Of a stretch of DNA of 64,000 nt, positions 60,694 to 64,000 are shown one piece after another (position 1 is the stretch's first letter; every line of letters starts with the position of its first letter). The notes under the pieces are model-generated. The model searched no databases and was not told where the DNA came from. It saw only the letters and a program-made list of their open reading frames with translations. The translations under genes were made by a program, and so were the position numbers. This stretch comes from Microtetraspora sp. NBRC 13810 (GTDB taxonomy: Bacteria; Actinomycetota; Actinomycetes; Streptosporangiales; Streptosporangiaceae): NCBI RefSeq assembly GCF_030268685.1, contig NZ_BSRQ01000002.1:372001-436000 (forward strand), in the 5' to 3' direction.

Positions 60694-61197
60694 GTGGCAC
60701 AGGACTTCGTCGCGCCTCGGGAGTGGTACGCCGGTCTGCCCATGGTCTACGCCTCGGCGAGCATGCTCTTCACCGACGCCGACGACCGGGTGTTGCTGGT
60801 CAAGCCGAACTACCGGCCGGGCTGGGCCGTACCGGGCGGGGTGATCGAGGAGGGGGAGGCGCCGCACGAGTGCGCGGCGCGGGAGATCGAGGAGGAGCTC
60901 GGGCTGGTGGTGGCGGCGGGGCCGCTGCTGGTGGTCGACTGGGCGCCGCCGGAGGGCGACCGGCCGCGCACGATGGTGCACTTCATGTTCGACGGCGGCA
61001 CCCTCCCCGGTACGGCGGGCATCCGGTTACAGAGCGAGGAGCTCGACGACGTGGCCTTCCTCCCCTGGCCGGAGGCGACCGCGCGGCTGCTGCCGGTCGC
61101 CATGGCCCGGCTGCCCGCGGCCCGGCGTGCCCGGCGGGACGGCAGGACCGTCTACCTGCCGGGCGAGCCGGTGGCCGCGCCGCCGGTCAGCCCTTGA
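60694..61197 (+). CDS. Nudix hydrolase
   Basis: 167 residues. Complete Nudix box: GGVIEEGEAPHECAAREIEE followed by ELGL, with the metal-binding Glu cluster. Cleaves a nucleoside diphosphate linked to another group; substrate unknown. AAAAGGGG lies upstream of GTG 60694. Converges with the ABC permease gene, ends overlapping by 11 bases. Confidence 0.93.
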   Translation: MAQDFVAPREWYAGLPMVYASASMLFTDADDRVLLVKPNYRPGWAVPGGVIEEGEAPHECAAREIEEELGLVVAAGPLLVVDWAPPEGDRPRTMVHFMFDGGTLPGTAGIRLQSEELDDVAFLPWPEATARLLPVAMARLPAARRARRDGRTVYLPGEPVAAPPVSP

Positions 61198-62020
61198 GCG
61201 CCCCGGCCATCAGGCCGCGCATGAAGAACCGGCCGAGCAGCACGTAGACCACCATCGTGGGGATCGACGCCAGGATGGCCGCGGCCATCTGCTGGCTGTA
61301 CGGCGTGGCCTGGGCGCCGGCGATGTTGTTGAGCAACACGGTGGCCGGCCAGCTCTGCGGCCCGGTGAGGAAGACGGCGAACAGGAAGTCGTTCCACAGC
61401 GAGGTGAACTGCCAGATCACGACGACGGCGAACGCCGGTCCCGACACGGGCAGCACCACCGAGCGGTAGGCGCGCAGCATCCCGGCGCCGTCCACCCGGG
61501 ACGCCTCGATCAGCTCGTCCGGGATCGTCACGTAGTAGTTCCGGAAGATCAGTGTGCAGATCGGGATCCCGTAGACCACGTGGGCCAGGATCAGCCCGGG
61601 AAGGCCGCCGTAGATGTCCAGCGTGGTCATGAGCTGGACCAGCGGGATCATCACCCCCTGGTAGGGGATGAACATCCCGAACAGGAACAGCGTGAACACC
61701 ACGTCCGCGCCGGGGAAGCGCCACTTGGACAGCACGTAGCCGTTCATCGAGCCGAGCGCCGCGGAGATCAGCGCGCCGGGGACCGCGATGAGCACGCTGT
61801 TCAGCAGTCCGGGGGCGAGCTTCTCCCAGGCCACCCGCCACGCCTCGAACGTCCAGGTCCGCGGCAGGTTCCACGCCTGCCCGGGGTCGGCCTCGGTCAA
61901 CGGCTTGAAGCTGGTGGCCAGCAGGACGTACACCGGGACGAGGAAGACCAGGACGAAGGCGATGAGCAGGGCGAACCGCACGCCGGGCAGGACCCGCGCG
62001 CGCCGCGCGACGGCCGTCAC
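61187..62020 (-). CDS. Sugar ABC transporter permease (MalG type)
   Basis: 277 residues from GTG 62020, overlapping the TGA of the MalF-type gene (GTGA). Six membrane helices; the EAA loop is ELIEASRVDGAGMLRAYRSV then VLPVSGPA. With the other permease and the binding protein it forms a CUT1-type carbohydrate importer; no ATPase gene is in view (often a shared MsmX-like subunit). Confidence 0.94.
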   Translation of the reverse strand: MTAVARRARVLPGVRFALLIAFVLVFLVPVYVLLATSFKPLTEADPGQAWNLPRTWTFEAWRVAWEKLAPGLLNSVLIAVPGALISAALGSMNGYVLSKWRFPGADVVFTLFLFGMFIPYQGVMIPLVQLMTTLDIYGGLPGLILAHVVYGIPICTLIFRNYYVTIPDELIEASRVDGAGMLRAYRSVVLPVSGPAFAVVVIWQFTSLWNDFLFAVFLTGPQSWPATVLLNNIAGAQATPYSQQMAAAILASIPTMVVYVLLGRFFMRGLMAGALKG

Positions 62021-62907
62021 GACTCCCGCCTCTCCCGGCGCACCGACCAGATGAGGTACGGCACGACGAAGACGGTCACGGACAGCACGATGTACGCGGC
62101 GATGGTGGCCCCCTTGGCCGGGTCGTGGGAGTCGAAGACGGCGACCCACATGAAGACGGCGGGCACGTCGGTGACGACCTGCGTGCCGGCCACCGCGACG
62201 ATCAGGTCGAAGACCTTGAGCGAGATGTGCCCCAGGATGATCAGCGCGGAGAGGGTCACCGGCCGCAGGAGGGGCAGCACGATGTGCCGGTAGACCTTCC
62301 ACTCCGAGGCGCCGTCCACCCGGGCCGCCTCGCGCAGCTCATCGGGTACGCCCCGGAAGCCGGCCAAGAACAATGCCATGACATATCCGGACATCTGCCA
62401 GACGGCCGGGATGGCCATCGCGGCCATCCCCCAGTCCGGGTCGCGGAACCACTGCCATTGCAGGAAGCCCAGGCCCAGCCCGTCGAGCAGCGCGTTCAGG
62501 CCCACCGCGCGCTCGCCGGTGCCCGCGTTCATCAGCCAGCGCCACACGATGCCGGTCGCGACGAAGGAGATCGCCATCGGGAAGAGGTAGATCGCCCGGA
62601 AGGTGCCCTCGCCCCTGATCCCGCGCTCCATCAGGAACGCCAGCAGCCAGCCCAGCAGCAGCGCGCCGCCCACGAAGACGAGCGTGAACACCACCGCGTG
62701 CTCGACCGAGATGTGCCAGCGCGGCTGGTCCCACAGCTGCACGAAGTTGGTCAGGCCGACGAACCGCCCCTCCGAGATCTCGTCGTGCCGGTCCGTCATG
62801 GCCACCTGGAGGTTCCAGCCCAGCATGCCGTACACGAAGATCGCGATGGCTGCGATCGAGGGCGAAAGCAGCAGCAGCCCCGGCAGCCACCTGCGCATGC
62901 GAGTCAC
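62017..62907 (-). CDS. Sugar ABC transporter permease (MalF type)
   Basis: 296 residues, six membrane helices, EAA loop ELREAARVDGASEWKVYRHI then VLPLLRPVT. Partner of the MalG-type permease downstream and of the binding protein 72 bases upstream. Confidence 0.94.
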   Translation of the reverse strand: MTRMRRWLPGLLLLSPSIAAIAIFVYGMLGWNLQVAMTDRHDEISEGRFVGLTNFVQLWDQPRWHISVEHAVVFTLVFVGGALLLGWLLAFLMERGIRGEGTFRAIYLFPMAISFVATGIVWRWLMNAGTGERAVGLNALLDGLGLGFLQWQWFRDPDWGMAAMAIPAVWQMSGYVMALFLAGFRGVPDELREAARVDGASEWKVYRHIVLPLLRPVTLSALIILGHISLKVFDLIVAVAGTQVVTDVPAVFMWVAVFDSHDPAKGATIAAYIVLSVTVFVVPYLIWSVRRERRES

Positions 62908-62979
62908 GCGAAGACTCCCCCCAACGGGAAACGGCGGTGCGAGGGCGCTCGCGGCGGGAGCGCCCTCGCACCGGTCAGG

Positions 62980-64000
62980 TCACTGGGCGTTGGCCGCCGC
63001 CGCGTCGGCGAGCGCCGCCTGGAGCGCCGCGACGTCCTGGCCCGCCTGGAACAGGCCGACCGCCTCGTTGATCGCGGCCAGCCAGGGCTGGTTCGCGACC
63101 ACGCCGTGCTGGATGGAGCCGACGAGCCTGTCCTCGCTCCAGTCCTTCAGCGCGTCCGCGAGGTAGTCGGTGTAGAGGGCGGGATCGGCGTCCTTGCGGG
63201 CCGGGATGGAGCCTTTCTTCGGGTTGAACGCGTCCTGCCCCTCCTTGCTGGCCGCCACCTTGAGCCAGGCCACGGCGCCGTCGCGGTTCTTCGCCCCCTT
63301 GGGCAGGGTGAAGCTGTCCGACAGCCACATGAAGGTGCCGTCCGTGCCCGGCGCGGGGGCCCAGTCGAAGTCCACCTTGGACTGCTTGCCCAGCCCGCCG
63401 TCCGGCGGGTTGTGGAAGAAGCCGTAGGCCCAGTCGCCCATGATGTTGAACGCGGCCTCGCCGTCGGCGACCTGCTTGGACGCGGGCTGCCAGTCGTCCT
63501 GCGGCGGACCCGCGTAGGACACGATGGTCTTGAAGTCGGTCAGCGCCCTGGTGATCTGGGGGGTGCTCCAGTCGGCGCCGGGCGCCCACAGCGCGGTGTA
63601 GGCGTCGGGGCCCAGGGAGCCGAGGAGCACGCTCTCCAGCAGGTGGGTGAGCGTCCACTCCGAGCCGATCGAGAGCGGGATCTTACCGGTGGCCTTGACC
63701 TTCTCCAGCGCGGCGACGAACTCCGGGATCGTCGCGGGCGGCCCGGCGACGCCGGCCTCCCTCAGCACGGAGGGGCTGAACCACAGCACGTTGGAGCGGT
63801 GGATGTTGACCGGCACCGAGTAGATCTGCCCGTTCACCGTGATCTGCTGGACGAGCTGGTCGGGGAAGACGCCCTTGAGCTTCAGCTCGTCGTAGAGGAA
63901 GTTGACCGGCTCCAGGTCGCCGGCCTTGATGTACCCCTGCAACTCGGCGCCCGCGTGGCCCTGGAAGGTGTCCGGCGGGGTGTCGGCCTGGAGCTTGGCC
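62980..64000 (-). CDS. Extracellular sugar-binding protein, N-terminus outside window
   Basis: 340 residues visible; the gene continues past base 64000, so the signal peptide is not seen. Typical CUT1 solute-binding pattern: VNIHRSNVLWFSPSVLREAG, NIMGDWAYGFFHN, KNRDGAVAWLKVAASKEGQD, GSIPARKDA. Captures a carbohydrate for the two permeases. The sugar cannot be named. Confidence 0.93.
   Translation of the reverse strand, partial: AKLQADTPPDTFQGHAGAELQGYIKAGDLEPVNFLYDELKLKGVFPDQLVQQITVNGQIYSVPVNIHRSNVLWFSPSVLREAGVAGPPATIPEFVAALEKVKATGKIPLSIGSEWTLTHLLESVLLGSLGPDAYTALWAPGADWSTPQITRALTDFKTIVSYAGPPQDDWQPASKQVADGEAAFNIMGDWAYGFFHNPPDGGLGKQSKVDFDWAPAPGTDGTFMWLSDSFTLPKGAKNRDGAVAWLKVAASKEGQDAFNPKKGSIPARKDADPALYTDYLADALKDWSEDRLVGSIQHGVVANQPWLAAINEAVGLFQAGQDVAALQAALADAAAANAQ

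Overview
The window is high-G+C actinobacterial chromosome. Support for this comes from GTG/TTG starts, many probable leaderless genes whose start codon lies 6-8 nt after a TANNNT box, the DUF397/Scr1-type regulator cluster, DesK/NarL and MprAB-like two-component pairs, an IdeR/DmdR-type iron box and a beta-ketoadipate cluster. A sporulating or filamentous actinomycete related to Streptosporangium/Nonomuraea fits best; that placement is inference.

Left core (1-15.5 kb): end of a PfkB sugar kinase; a four-gene leftward operon (membrane-anchored binding protein, TelA, binding-protein/VWA lipoprotein, XpaC-like protein); an Scr1-HTH/DUF397/ATPase trio; a membrane protein and a lipoprotein; a large membrane protein; an ABC exporter coupled to a histidine kinase and NarL-type regulator; and a small P-loop kinase.

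Accessory region (15.5-39.9 kb): first a scar zone of gene fragments (GNAT, TauE, MDMPI-type, patatin) around an intact TetR regulator. Then comes a degenerate integrative element of about 21.6 kb bounded by 42-bp perfect direct repeats, the right copy lying inside an intact tRNA-Lys(CTT) gene. It carries a CcbP-like gene with an uncharacterised partner, two Cys-rich genes of unknown function, a DUF433/PIN-like toxin-antitoxin pair, a stump of a tyrosine integrase, and an RHS polymorphic-toxin locus. That locus has a main RHS protein with one frameshift, an Imm8-type immunity gene, and a displaced second RHS tip with its own candidate immunity gene. The RHS locus is broken up by IS256, ISL3, IS5-type, IS3, IS982, ISAs1 and possibly IS1380 sequence.

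Right core (40-64 kb): OsmC, an MprAB-like two-component pair, an ApbE-like protein, a holin-family membrane protein, an aromatic amino-acid lyase homologue without the usual cofactor triad, a LacI regulator with a triple operator controlling an amidohydrolase and a cysteine-dioxygenase-like cupin, a protein joining an ESX-type N-terminus to a bacterial sugar-transferase domain, an iron-regulated FhuF-like protein, an MFS transporter, a pca cluster (pcaF-B-D-C and an IclR regulator), a quinone reductase/TetR pair, a Nudix hydrolase, and a sugar ABC importer that runs off the right edge.

The most unusual features are: (i) tandem repeats at gene ends in which every unit carries the stop codon, at two operon junctions creating repeat-encoded mini-ORFs that keep overlapping stop/start codons at both ends; (ii) the ESX-type/sugar-transferase fusion; (iii) the lyase lacking the Ala-Ser-Gly triad; (iv) the RHS locus with an orphan tip fused in frame to transposase sequence.
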